This document shows positions 10,391 to 20,100 of a DNA stretch of 64,000 nucleotides, in pieces. A program made the position numbers and the translations under genes. The stretch is from NCBI RefSeq assembly GCF_001653335.1, contig NZ_CP015079.1:3782001-3846000 (forward strand). The letters run 5' to 3'. Every line of letters begins with the position of its first letter. Within the stretch, counting starts at the first letter, position 1. Source of the stretch: Nocardioides dokdonensis FR1436 (GTDB lineage: Bacteria; Actinomycetota; Actinomycetes; Propionibacteriales; Nocardioidaceae). The notes below the pieces were generated by a model that ran no database searches, was not told the DNA's origin, and saw only the letters and a program-made list of their open reading frames with translations.

Positions 10391-11418
10391 CGCGCCGCCC
10401 CCCGGGGACCGCGCAGCAGCCAGACGAAGACCGGCAGGCCGACCAGGGAGGTCATGATGCCCACCTGGACCTCGGAGGGCGGCAGGACCACCCGGCCGAG
10501 GGTGTCGGCGACCAGGAGCAGCACCGCGCCCAGGGCGGCCGACAGGGGCAGCACCTTGGCGTGTGCCGGTCCGACCACGAGCCGAGCGGTGTGCGGGACG
10601 AGCAGGCCGACGAACCCGATCGGCCCGGCGAGAGCGGTGGCCCCTCCCGCCAGGAGCGTGGCGGCCAGTCCGATGGCCAGCCGCGAGCGCCGTACGGAGG
10701 CTCCGAGTCCTGCGGCCACGTCGTCGCCGAGGGCCAGGGCGTCGAGGCGGCGGCTGGCGGCGATCGCGAGAACCATGCCGAGCACCAGCACGGGCAGCGC
10801 GTCCAGCACGACCTGGAGCTGTCGTCCCCCGAGGGTCCCGACCTGCCAGTAGCGGAACGACTCCATGGTCCGGCGGTCGAGGAGGAGCACCGCGCTGACC
10901 AGGCTCGTGAGGACGGCTGTCACGGCGGCGCCCGCGATGGTGAGCCGGCCCGGTGTGGCGCCGTCGCGCCCGCAGGCAGCGATGCCGTGCACGACGACCA
11001 TGGCCCCGGCGGCGCCGAGGAAGGCGACCCACACGAACGCGGTCACCGAGCCGAGGCCGAGGAGGGCCATGGCGACGACCATGGCCATGGCCGCCCCGGC
11101 GTTGATGCCGAGGATGCCGGGATCGGCGAGCGGGTTGCGGGTCAGGCCCTGCAAGCAGGCACCGGCGGCGCCCAGCGCGGCTCCGACGACGATCCCCAGG
11201 ATCGTCCGGTCGAGCCGGGCCATGGCGATCGCGTGCTGGGCGTGGTCGCCGTCCAGCACCGCCGCGGGCGGGACGGGCAGCGAGCCGATCAGCACGGACC
11301 CGCACGCGGCCACGAGCAGCGCCACCACCACGCCGAGCGGGACCATCCGGGAGGGCGGCCGCCCCGGTACGGCCTCGCGGACCGGCTCGGTCGTGGCGAT
11401 CTCGGCGACGGTGGTCAC
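10387..11418 (-). CDS. Iron-siderophore ABC transporter permease (FecCD family), first
   Basis: About 343 residues, a multi-pass permease. Family motifs are LDRTILGIVVGAALGAAGACLQGLTRNPLADPGILGINAGAA and, near the C-terminus, GPIGFVGLLVPHTARLVVG. The GTG start at 11418 overlaps the binding-protein stop (GTGA). It has the PHTAR motif that the second permease lacks, so the two subunits are distinct. Confidence 0.94.
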   Translation of the reverse strand: MTTVAEIATTEPVREAVPGRPPSRMVPLGVVVALLVAACGSVLIGSLPVPPAAVLDGDHAQHAIAMARLDRTILGIVVGAALGAAGACLQGLTRNPLADPGILGINAGAAMAMVVAMALLGLGSVTAFVWVAFLGAAGAMVVVHGIAACGRDGATPGRLTIAGAAVTAVLTSLVSAVLLLDRRTMESFRYWQVGTLGGRQLQVVLDALPVLVLGMVLAIAASRRLDALALGDDVAAGLGASVRRSRLAIGLAATLLAGGATALAGPIGFVGLLVPHTARLVVGPAHAKVLPLSAALGAVLLLVADTLGRVVLPPSEVQVGIMTSLVGLPVFVWLLRGPRGAAR

Positions 11419-12458
11419 GAGGCGGGGACCACCTCGGCCACACCGGGCAGGTAGTGCTCGACGATGTAGGGCATCGACAGCGGCGAGGGGTTGGTGATCG
11501 AGACGCCCAGGTGCTTGTCGACCTCCGCGTAGACGTGGCCGCTGCGCAGCGCGGGGATGCGCCCGATCAGTGGGTCGTCCGCGAGGTCGGCCACGTCGTC
11601 CTCGGTCTCCGCGTACGAGAGGACCACGTCGGCGTCGACGTCCTCGGCCCGCTCGGCGGACATGGTGCCGTAGAACTGCCCTTCGTCGACGACCTCGTCG
11701 ACGATCGAGGCGTTGACCATGCCGAAGTCGTTCATGGTGCGCACCCGGTTGTCCGCGGCGGCGTACAGCCCGATGGTCGAGAGGTCGGTGGGGGTGAGGT
11801 GGACGAAGGCCAGCGAGGTGCCCTCGAGGCCCGGGTACTCGTCCTTCCCGTCCTCGATGACCTGCTCCGTCTCGGCCCTGACCTCGACGGCCCGGTCGCT
11901 GAGCCCCAGGGCGTCGCCGATCATGTCGAGCGAGGTGCGCCACTCGGTGACCCACGGGAAGTCCGGGTAGGCGACGACCGGCGCGATCTTGGAGAGCTTG
12001 GCGTACTCCTTCTCGGTGATCCCGGAGTTGGTCGCCAGGATCACGTCCGGGGCGAGCTCCGCGATCGCGTCGACGGGAGCGCCGTCGGTGTCGTCGTAGC
12101 GCACCGGCTGCTCGGCGCCCTGCTCCTCGAGGGCGGCGTCGAACCAGTCGGTCGACCGGTTCTCGTTGCCGCCCCACGACTTCGCGACCGCACCGACCGG
12201 CGCGACTCCGAGTGAGAGGGCGATGTCGTCATCGACCCAGCCCAGCGTGGCCACCCGCTGCGGGGCCTCCTCGATGGTGGTCTCGCCGAGCGCGTGCTCG
12301 ATCGTGACGGGGAAGGCGTCCGCGGCGGCCGGCGGGCGAGCGGCGGCGTCCGCCGCAGTGTCGGTCGATGCGGGGTCGGTCGCTCCGGTGGAGCAGGCCG
12401 ACAGGATGAGGGCTGCGGCGGAGGTGAGGCCCGCGAGCGTGCGCGTGGTTCGGGTCAT
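11415..12458 (-). CDS. Iron-siderophore substrate-binding lipoprotein
   Basis: About 347 residues; extracytoplasmic receptor for a ferric siderophore, anchored as a lipoprotein. The signal peptide ends in the lipobox LILSAC with Cys near position 22, followed by a Thr/Ala-rich linker. The mature part is the periplasmic-binding-protein type used by FepB/FhuD: VATLGWVDDDIALSLGVAPVG and ELAPDVILATNSGI. First gene of the five-gene uptake operon, directly behind an iron box. The siderophore type (catecholate, hydroxamate or mixed) cannot be told from sequence; no biosynthesis genes are present here. Confidence 0.93.
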   Translation of the reverse strand: MTRTTRTLAGLTSAAALILSACSTGATDPASTDTAADAAARPPAAADAFPVTIEHALGETTIEEAPQRVATLGWVDDDIALSLGVAPVGAVAKSWGGNENRSTDWFDAALEEQGAEQPVRYDDTDGAPVDAIAELAPDVILATNSGITEKEYAKLSKIAPVVAYPDFPWVTEWRTSLDMIGDALGLSDRAVEVRAETEQVIEDGKDEYPGLEGTSLAFVHLTPTDLSTIGLYAAADNRVRTMNDFGMVNASIVDEVVDEGQFYGTMSAERAEDVDADVVLSYAETEDDVADLADDPLIGRIPALRSGHVYAEVDKHLGVSITNPSPLSMPYIVEHYLPGVAEVVPAS

Positions 12459-12481
12459 GGGTCGACTCTCTGACGTGGAAG

Positions 12482-12500
12482 TTAGGTAAGCCTAACCATA
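12482..12500. promoter_or_regulatory. DtxR/IdeR iron box
   Basis: TTAGGTAAGCCTAACCATA matches the 19-bp consensus TWAGGTWAGSCTWACCTWA at all positions but one. It is centred about 33 bases upstream of the binding-protein ATG at 12458, so Fe(II)-loaded repressor would block the operon when iron is plentiful. Confidence 0.88.
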
Positions 12501-12522
12501 CTCACGTCGGTCTTGTCGCGCG

Positions 12523-13149
12523 TCAGACCCCCCGGTCCGACCCCCCGTGGCGTTGCCGCACGTCGAGCCGCAGGAGTCGTGCGGCCAGGCCCGCGGCCGG
12601 GCCGAGGAGGAGGATCACCGCGATCGTGCCGGCGCCGACCGTGGCGCCGAGGAGCCAACCCACGAGGGCGCCACCGCCCTGCACGAGGCTGTAGCTCCAC
12701 CGGAAGGGCAACGGCGGGTCCCAGGCCAGGGCCGCGGCTTCGGTCGGCCCGGCGCCCAGCTGGCTGCCGAGGTAGGCCGCGATCCCGACGGCGAGGACCG
12801 GGATGGCTGCCACCAGCAGCGCCAGCTGCCCCAGCAGCGAGCCGGGAGTGGTCAGGACGTCGAGCATCGCCGAGACGGTGGCCCCGACGACGACCACCTG
12901 GATGAGGGTTCCCGGTCCCGGGTAGACCCGCCGCCAGGCCGCGAGGAGGAGGAAGAGCACGCCGATCGCCAGGTTGGCGCTCCAGAACGACACCCCCAGG
13001 CGCTGGGCAACACCGTTGACCAGCGTGGAGTACCCGTCCGAACCGAGATCCGCGGACAGGAGCATCGCGACGCCGGCACCCAGGACGACGCACCCGCCCA
13101 CGACCAGGGCGGTGCGACCAGGGTGCAGGACCATGCCTCGGGTCCTCAT
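12523..13149 (-). CDS. YczE/YyaS-like integral membrane protein
   Basis: About 208 residues with five or six predicted transmembrane segments. Features shared with the YczE family are GVAMLLSADLGSDGYSTLVNG near the N-terminus and the small-residue motif GSQLGAGPTEA in the middle. The ATG at 13149 overlaps the upstream phosphotransferase stop (ATGA). Its stop lies close to the iron box of the next operon. Role unknown; a transporter or membrane scaffold is possible. Confidence 0.72.
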   Translation of the reverse strand: MRTRGMVLHPGRTALVVGGCVVLGAGVAMLLSADLGSDGYSTLVNGVAQRLGVSFWSANLAIGVLFLLLAAWRRVYPGPGTLIQVVVVGATVSAMLDVLTTPGSLLGQLALLVAAIPVLAVGIAAYLGSQLGAGPTEAAALAWDPPLPFRWSYSLVQGGGALVGWLLGATVGAGTIAVILLLGPAAGLAARLLRLDVRQRHGGSDRGV

Positions 13150-14021
13150 CTCGGGGCCGGCCGGATCTGCAGCAGGTCGGCGATCCACGCGTCGAGCCTG
13201 GTCCGCAGGGTCGGGGCGTCGAGCTGCGGGCGGCCGACCTGGTGGTAGTTGGGCGCCCACGTCTCGACTGCACTGTCCGCCTGCGCAGCCGCCTGCACGT
13301 CCCAGGCGTGGATGTCCGGGACCGCCACACCGGCGCAGCTCTCGTAGCGGCAAAGGAAGGCGTCCGCCGCCGTGGGTGACCCCAGCAGGACCAGGTCCTG
13401 TCGGCACCAGGCGACATCGACCCCGCGTGGCCCGCTGCGCGCGCCGGACCAGTCGACGATGCCGGTGAGGCGGTCCTCGACCCACAGTGCGTTGCCGCAC
13501 CAGTAGTCGTAGTGGGTCAGCACCCGCTCGGAGCACTCCAGCGCGGGCCAGCCCGCCCTCGCCATGTCGCTCATGGGGCCCCGCCCGTCGGGAGGTCGCA
13601 CCGGGACCTCGCGCAGTCCGTCACCTGACTCACGATGGATCCTCGCGAGTGCTGCCGCCATCTGCGCCGCGATGCTCATCAGCGACAGCGTCGGCGCGGG
13701 AGGGGCTCCACGGACCCTGCTCGTGACCATGATCGAACCCAGCATCGATCCCGGCATCGATCCCGGCGGTGGACGGTCCGTGTGCGCGACCACGCGAGGT
13801 GTCAGGTCTGCCAGCGGGGCCAGCCGGGCCAGGACCTCGACCTCGTGCTCGACCGCTGGGTCGCCCGGCGCGAAGCGGCGGAGCACGTACTCCCCCGATC
13901 GGCCGTCGGCGAGGATCGTCCGCGCGTGCTGCCCACCGCCCAGCAGCTCCACGAACCGCAGCTGCTCGCCCACCAGTGCGCTCGAAGCCTCGATGATCGC
14001 CCGGTCGATGGCTGTGCCCAC
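13146..14021 (-). CDS. Phosphotransferase of the APH (aminoglycoside/choline kinase-like) fold
   Basis: About 291 residues. The catalytic loop LTHYDYWCGNALW gives the family pattern HxDxxxxN, followed by GIVDWSGA for the metal-binding aspartate. The N-lobe is short. A small tandem repeat of a 12-bp unit around 13742-13766 encodes GSMPGSMLGS in a loop. Substrate unknown; chromosomal members of this fold are mostly not resistance enzymes. The GTG start is supported by a leaderless promoter motif 7 bases upstream. Confidence 0.8.
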   Translation of the reverse strand: MGTAIDRAIIEASSALVGEQLRFVELLGGGQHARTILADGRSGEYVLRRFAPGDPAVEHEVEVLARLAPLADLTPRVVAHTDRPPPGSMPGSMLGSIMVTSRVRGAPPAPTLSLMSIAAQMAAALARIHRESGDGLREVPVRPPDGRGPMSDMARAGWPALECSERVLTHYDYWCGNALWVEDRLTGIVDWSGARSGPRGVDVAWCRQDLVLLGSPTAADAFLCRYESCAGVAVPDIHAWDVQAAAQADSAVETWAPNYHQVGRPQLDAPTLRTRLDAWIADLLQIRPAPR

Positions 14022-14028
14022 GGCGCTG

Positions 14029-14034
14029 ACCCTA
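14029..14034 (-). promoter_or_regulatory. Leaderless promoter -10 element of the APH-like gene
   Basis: TAGGGT on the minus strand, then 7 bases, then the GTG start at 14021. No ribosome binding site is present, consistent with a transcript starting at the GTG. Confidence 0.5.
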
Positions 14035-14070
14035 GACGGGCCCCGGGGCGACCCGTCCGCTACAGCCGGT

Positions 14071-14799
14071 TCAGGACGAGACGTTGTCCCATCCCGCTCG
14101 GGGGCGGTGCGTGCCGAGCTCGGAGTCGCGGCTGCGGTAGACGATGTAGGGCCGGGTCAGGTAGCCGAGCGGGGCACTGAAGACGTGCACCAGACGCGTG
14201 AACGGCCACAGTGCGAACAGCCCGAAGGCCACCAGCGCGTGCAGCTGGAACCCGATGGGTGCATCGGCCATCAGGGCCGCGTCCGGCTGGAAGGCCAGGA
14301 ACGAGCGGAACCACACCGAGACGCCCTCGCGGTAGTTGTACTCACCGCCGATCGTCAGGATCGAGCCGGCGATCGTGTTCCACATGCCCAGGAAGATCGC
14401 AGCGGCGAGGAAGGCGTACATCACCTTGTCCATGACGGTGGTGGCCGAGAAGACTGGCCCGACGGTGCGGCGTCGGTAGATCAGGATGGCCATCCCGACG
14501 ACCGCCGCGATCCCGGCTGCGAGTCCGCCGGCCACCGCCACGACGTGGTACGTCTGGTGGCTGACGCCCAGCGCGTCGGTCCAGGCCTGCGGGATCAGGA
14601 GTCCGAGCACGTGCCCGCCGATCACACCGAGCATCCCGAAGTGGAACAGCGGTGAGCCGAGCCGCAGCAGCTTGTCCTCGTAGAGCTGCGAGGAGCGCGT
14701 GGTCCAGCCGAACTTGTCGTAGCGGTACCGCCAGAAGTGGCCCACGACGAAGGTCGCCAGGCAGAGGTAGGGAACGATCACCCACAGGAAGACGTCCAT
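14071..14799 (-). CDS. narI: Respiratory nitrate reductase gamma subunit (cytochrome b)
   Basis: About 242 residues and five transmembrane helices; di-heme b subunit that takes electrons from menaquinol and passes them to NarH. Candidate heme ligands are the histidines in VVGHFWRY, LFHFGMLG and GGHVLGL in the N-terminal half and LHALVAFG and LVHVFSAP in the C-terminal half. Last gene of the nar operon; it begins one base after the narJ stop. Confidence 0.96.
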   Translation of the reverse strand: MDVFLWVIVPYLCLATFVVGHFWRYRYDKFGWTTRSSQLYEDKLLRLGSPLFHFGMLGVIGGHVLGLLIPQAWTDALGVSHQTYHVVAVAGGLAAGIAAVVGMAILIYRRRTVGPVFSATTVMDKVMYAFLAAAIFLGMWNTIAGSILTIGGEYNYREGVSVWFRSFLAFQPDAALMADAPIGFQLHALVAFGLFALWPFTRLVHVFSAPLGYLTRPYIVYRSRDSELGTHRPRAGWDNVSS

Positions 14800-14800
14800 G

Positions 14801-15517
14801 TCAGCGTGCTCCTGGGAAGGTCGGCATCGGCAGGGCGGTGGGCCCGGCCTCGGGCGGTGGGACGGCGGTGGCCGGGTCGAAGGCCGGGGTGGCGTACGGG
14901 GTCAGCCCGACCTCCTCCTCCGGTGGCCCCTCGGCCGCCAGCCGGGCGATGGCGCCGCGCTCGTCGTCGCCGAGGGGAGGCAGGGTGGCCGTGACCGCAG
15001 CGACCGCGCCTGCCCAGGGCGAGCCCTTCTCGCCCAATGCCAAGCGCAGCAGCTCGAGCCCGGCCCGGTGGTCCAGGATCAGCGTCCGTCCCTCGTCGCG
15101 GTCGATGGTGGCCGCGAACTCCAGCACCACGCACAGGTGGTCGGGCAGCTCGTCGTCGCGCAGGTCGAAACCGGCACGCATGTAGGTCTGCTTGAAGCGC
15201 AGCAGCGCCACCCCGCGCTTGCGGGTGTCGCCGTGGGCGAAGTAGGTCAGGAACAGGTTGTGCCGCCGCCGGGTGTCGAAGGTCTCGACGTACTCCTCCT
15301 GGAGCAGCGTGAGCGGGGTGGCTGTGAGGTGCTCGAGCGTCCGGTTCAACGGCTCCCCCAGCGTCGACGGCAACGCCGCACACACCTGGCGCAGCAGGTC
15401 GACGCGCCCCAGGAGCTCCTCGTCGGGGTAGCCCAGCAGCAGGGAGGCCGTCTGCCAGGTCCAGGAGAGCTCCTCGTCGGTGATCTCGCGTCGACGTCGC
15501 AGCGTGGGCACTCTCAT
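14801..15517 (-). CDS. narJ: Nitrate reductase molybdenum cofactor assembly chaperone
   Basis: About 238 residues; soluble, all-helical chaperone that holds NarG for cofactor insertion and is not part of the final enzyme. Typical segments are TASLLLGYPDEELL and the motif EYVETFDTRRRHNLFLTYFAHGDTRKRG. The start overlaps the narH stop (ATGA). The C-terminal tail is Pro-rich and acidic. Confidence 0.95.
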   Translation of the reverse strand: MRVPTLRRRREITDEELSWTWQTASLLLGYPDEELLGRVDLLRQVCAALPSTLGEPLNRTLEHLTATPLTLLQEEYVETFDTRRRHNLFLTYFAHGDTRKRGVALLRFKQTYMRAGFDLRDDELPDHLCVVLEFAATIDRDEGRTLILDHRAGLELLRLALGEKGSPWAGAVAAVTATLPPLGDDERGAIARLAAEGPPEEEVGLTPYATPAFDPATAVPPPEAGPTALPMPTFPGAR

Positions 15518-17178
15518 CGCGGGTCCTCGCTGTCCCGGTCGGCCCGCTGCGGGAACAGCCCTGCCGGCGAGCCCTTGCCGTCCCAGTTGAGCAGGTTCAC
15601 CCGACGTCCCTTGTCCTCCGGACCGGCGAGGCTGTCAGCGCCCTGCCGCTGCTGGAGCATCTGGAAGTTCTCGACGGCGATCGGGGTCGGCACGCCCGAC
15701 CCCTCGCCGAAGAGGTCCTGCCGCCCGCCGTCGTAGTCAGCGACCGCGCACTCGGTGGCGAGCTCCTCGAGGGAGTGGCCCTGCTCGGCGTGCGCCGGCG
15801 GGATGACGTAGCGCTCGTCGTACTTGGCGATGGCCAGGAGGCGGTACATGTCGTACATCTCCTCCTCGCTCATGTCGACGGCCGCCGGGATCGAGGCGTC
15901 CGGCTCGCGGCCCATGTTGATGTCGCGCATGTAGCAGCGCATGGCGGCGAGCTTCTTGAGCACCTTGTCGACGACGGCGACGTCACCGGCGGTGAAGAGC
16001 TCGGCGAGGTACTCGATCGGGATCCGGAGTGCGTCGATGGCCGCGAACAGGTTGGTCCGGTCCTCGGCGTCGTACCCGGTGTCCTTGACCACGTCGACCA
16101 CCGGCGACAGCGGCGGGATGTACCAGACCATCGGCATGGTCCGGTACTCCGGGTGCAGTGGCAGGGCGACCTTGAAGACGTTGATCAGCGCGTGGATCGG
16201 CGAGCGCTGAGCGGCCTCGATCCAGTCGTGCGGGATGCCGTCGCGCTCGGCGGCACGCACGACCTCCGAGTCGTTGGGGTCCAGCAGGAGCGCACGCTGG
16301 GCCTCGTACAGGTCGTGGTCATCGGGCACCGACGCCGCCTCGAGCACCGCGTCGGCGTCGTACAGGATCAGCCCGATGTAGCGCAGCCGCCCGACGCAGG
16401 TCTCCGCACAGACCGTCGGCAGGCCCACCTCGATGCGCGGGAAGCAGAACGTGCACTTCTCGGCCTTGCCGGTCTTGTGGTTGAAGTAGACCTTCTTGTA
16501 CGGGCAGCCCGACACGCACATCCGCCACCCGCGGCAGCGGTCCTGGTCGACCAGGACGATGCCGTCCTCGGAGCGCTTGTAGATCGCACCGCTGGGGCAG
16601 GAGGCCGCGCACGACGGGTTGAGGCAGTGCTCGCAGATGCGCGGGAGGTAGAACATGAAGGTCTCCTCGAACTCCATGCGCACCTTGTCGGCGATCTTGG
16701 CCAGCATCGGGTCGTGCTTGGCGGTGGCTGCCGAGCCGCCCAGGTTGTCGTCCCAGTTCGAGGACCACTCGACCTTCATGTTCTTGCCCGTGAGCAGCGA
16801 CTGGGGCCGCGCCACCGGCGTGTGCTCCTGGGCGGGCGCGTCGGTCAGGGTCGAGTAGTCGTAGGTCCAGGGCTCGTAGTAGTCCTGGATCGAGGGCATC
16901 TTGGGGTTGGAGAAGATGGTGGCGAGCTTCTTGAACCGGCCGCCGGCCCTGAGCTTGAGCCGACCCCGCTTGTTCAGCTCCCAGCCGCCCTTCCACTGCT
17001 CCTGGTCCTCGTAGGTGCGCGGGTAGCCCTGCCCCGGCCGGGTCTCGACGTTGTTGAACCACACGTACTCCGTACCGGTGCGGTTGGTCCACGCCTGCTT
17101 GCAGGTCACCGAGCAGGTGTGGCAGCCGATGCACTTGTCGAGGTTCATGACCATCGCCATCTGGGCCATCACGCGCAT
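15514..17178 (-). CDS. narH: Respiratory nitrate reductase beta subunit
   Basis: About 554 residues; iron-sulfur electron-transfer subunit between NarI and NarG. Four cysteine groups are visible: CIGCHTCSVTCK at the N-terminus, CEHCLNPSCAASCP in the middle, CRGWRMCVSGCPYKK with the Trp that marks the [3Fe-4S] cluster of NarH, and KCTFC...CAETCVGR. Length and order fit the family. It starts one base after the narG stop and overlaps narJ by 4 bases. Confidence 0.97.
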   Translation of the reverse strand: MRVMAQMAMVMNLDKCIGCHTCSVTCKQAWTNRTGTEYVWFNNVETRPGQGYPRTYEDQEQWKGGWELNKRGRLKLRAGGRFKKLATIFSNPKMPSIQDYYEPWTYDYSTLTDAPAQEHTPVARPQSLLTGKNMKVEWSSNWDDNLGGSAATAKHDPMLAKIADKVRMEFEETFMFYLPRICEHCLNPSCAASCPSGAIYKRSEDGIVLVDQDRCRGWRMCVSGCPYKKVYFNHKTGKAEKCTFCFPRIEVGLPTVCAETCVGRLRYIGLILYDADAVLEAASVPDDHDLYEAQRALLLDPNDSEVVRAAERDGIPHDWIEAAQRSPIHALINVFKVALPLHPEYRTMPMVWYIPPLSPVVDVVKDTGYDAEDRTNLFAAIDALRIPIEYLAELFTAGDVAVVDKVLKKLAAMRCYMRDINMGREPDASIPAAVDMSEEEMYDMYRLLAIAKYDERYVIPPAHAEQGHSLEELATECAVADYDGGRQDLFGEGSGVPTPIAVENFQMLQQRQGADSLAGPEDKGRRVNLLNWDGKGSPAGLFPQRADRDSEDPR

Positions 17179-17179
17179 G

Positions 17180-20100
17180 TCAGTACTCCACGTCCTGCGA
17201 GCGGCGACGGATGACCGTCACCTCGTCGCGCTGGTTGCCGGTGGGACCGATGTAGTTGAACGCCCAGGTCAGCTGGGCGTAGCCCCCGATCAGGTGGGTG
17301 GGCTTGACCAGCAGCCGGGTCAGCGAGTTGTGGATGCCGCCCCGCTTGCCCGAGGTTTCCGCCAGCGGTACGTCGATGAGCCGGTCCTGGGCGTGGTGCA
17401 TGTAGACCGTGCCCTCGGGCATCCGGTGCGAGACGATCGCCCGGGCCACGACCACACCGTTGCGGTTCACCGCCTCGATCCAGTCGTTGTCCTGCACGCC
17501 CACCTTCGCGGCGTCGCGGTCGCTCATCCAGATGTTCTGCCCGCCGCGCGACAGCGACAGCATGAACAGGTTGTCCTGGTACTCGGAGTGGATCGACCAC
17601 TTGTTGTGCGGGGTCAGGTAGCGCACCGTCAGCCCCTCGACGGCGTCACCGCCGGGTCCAGCCACGTCGCCGATCGCCGGCTCCGAGAAGAGCGCCGCCA
17701 TGTTCAGCGGCGGCCGGAAGACCGGCAGCCCCTCCCCCAGCTCGGTCATCCAGTCGTGGTCGAGGTAGAAGTGCTGGCGACCGGTCAGGGTGTGCCAGGG
17801 CTTGAGGCGTTCGACGTTGATCGTGAACGGCGAGTAGCGCCGCCCGCCGGACTCCGAGCCCGACCACTCCGGCGAGGTGATCACCGAGACCGGCGCGGCC
17901 TGGGTGTCGGCGAAGGTCACCTGCTTGCCCTCGTGCTCGGCGGCGAGGTCGTGCATCAGGTGGCCGGTGCGCTTCTCCAGCTGCTTGAAGCCCTGGACCG
18001 CCAGGTGGCCGTTGGTGGTGCCCGACAGAGCGAGGATCGCCTCGCAGACGTGCACGTCGCGCACCAGGGAGGGGCGCCCGTCGGCCACCCCGCCGCGCAC
18101 CGGACCGTTCTTGGCGCGCAGGTAGTCGATCTCCTTGCCGACCTCGAAGGTGACGCCCTTGGTGGTCGCGCCCAGCGTGTCGAGGAGCGGACCGAGCGCG
18201 TTCATCTTCTGGCTGACCGCTCCGTAGTCGCGCTCGACCTCCACCAGCTTGGGCATCGTCAGCCCGGGCACCGGCTCGCACTGCGGCTCCTGCCCGGGGC
18301 CGGGCTTCCAGTCCTTGACCGCTCCGTGGGGGGTGGCCATCGCGTCCGGGGTGTCGTGCATCAGCGGTACGGCGACCACGTCGCGGCGGGTGCCCAGGCG
18401 GGGGCCGGCGAGCTCGCTGAACTTCTCCGCGATCGCCCGCCAGGTGTCCCAGTCGGTGCGGGTCTGCCACGGCGGGGCGATCGCCGGGTTGAAGGAGTGC
18501 ACGAACGGGTGCATGTCGGTGGTGTTCAGGTCGTGCTTCTCGTACCAGGTGGCGGCGGGGAACACGACGTCCGAGAAGATCGTGGTCGACGTCTGGCGGA
18601 AGTCCAGCGTCATCAGCAGGTCGAGCTTGCCCTCGGGCGCCTTCTCGTGCCAGGTGATGTCGCGTGGGCGCAGGCTCTCGGGGGTCTCCGTGGCCCGTAC
18701 CGAGGAGTCGGTCCCGAGCAGGTGCTTGAGGAAGTACTCGTTGCCCTTCGAGGACGAACCCAGCAGGTTCGCGCGCCAGATCGACAGGATCCGGGGGAAG
18801 TTCTCGGGGGCGTCGGGGTCCTCGCAGGCGAAGCTCAACGAGCCGTCCTTGAGCCCCGACACGATGTGGTCGGAGACGCTTCGCCCGGCCGCTGCGGCGT
18901 CCTCGGTGATCTCGAGGGGGTTCTTGTCGAACGTCGGGTACGACGGCGACCAGCCCAGCCGGGCGCTCTGGGCGATCACGTCGGCGGTGCTCTTGCCGGC
19001 CAGCTGGCCCTCTCCGGTGCGCGCCGAGAGCGTGTCGGCACCGAACTGGTCGTAGCGGAACTGGTCGGTGTGCAGGTACCAGTAGGCCGTCTGGATCATG
19101 TTGCGCGGCGGCCGGCTCCAGTCCAGCGCGTTCGCGACCTGGTTGTAGCCGGTGATCGGGCGGACCTTCTCCTGCCCCACGTAGTGCGCCCAGCCGCCAC
19201 CGTTGACGCCCTGGCAGCCGGTCAGCGTGGTCAGGGCGAGGAAGGTCCGGTAGATCGTGTCGGAGTGGAACCAGTGGTTGGTGCCGGCGCCCATGATGAT
19301 CATCGAGCGCCCGCGCGACTCCTCGGCGTTCTGCGCGAACTCACGCCCGATCCGCGCCGCGGCCTCCCACGGGACGCCGGTGAAGCGCTGCTGCCAGGCA
19401 GGCGTGCCCGGGGACTCCGCGTCCTCGTAGCCGGTCGGCCACTGGCCCGGCAGGCCCGGGCGCCGCACGCCGTACTGCGCCAGCATCAGGTCCAGCACGG
19501 TGGTGACCAGGTGGCCCTCCACCCGGCGCACGGGGACGCCGCGGCGCAGGCTGCCGGCCGAGCCGTCGGGGTTGTCGAAGCGCGGGAGCTCCAGCTCCAC
19601 CGTCTCCGCCCCGTCCCGGGCCAGGCTCAGCAGCGGGTCGACGTCGCCGAGGTCGAGGTTCCAAAGACCCTCGCCGCTGGCCCCGAAGCGGTGCCCGAGG
19701 GCACCGTTGGGCACGACCGGCGCGTCGGTGGTCGCGTCGACCAGCACCGTCTTGAAGGCGGCGTTCTCCTCGTCGCGGTGCGCCGCGAGGTCCTCGGCGG
19801 TCAGGAACTTGCCGGGCCGGTGCACCCCGTCGCCGTCGACGTCGACCTTCACCAGGAACGGCAGGTCGGTGTAGCGCTTGGTGTAGTCGGTGAAGTACGG
19901 CGTCTCGCGCTCCACGTAGAACTCGCGCAGGATCACGTGGCCCATCGCCATCGCCAGCGCCCCGTCGGTGCCGGGGTGCGCTGGCAGCCACTCGTCGGCG
20001 AACTTCACGTTGTCGGCGTAGTCGGGCGCCACGGCGACGACCTTCTGGCCCCGGTAGCGCGCCTCCGTCATCCAGTGCGCGTCGGGGGTGCGGGTCACCG

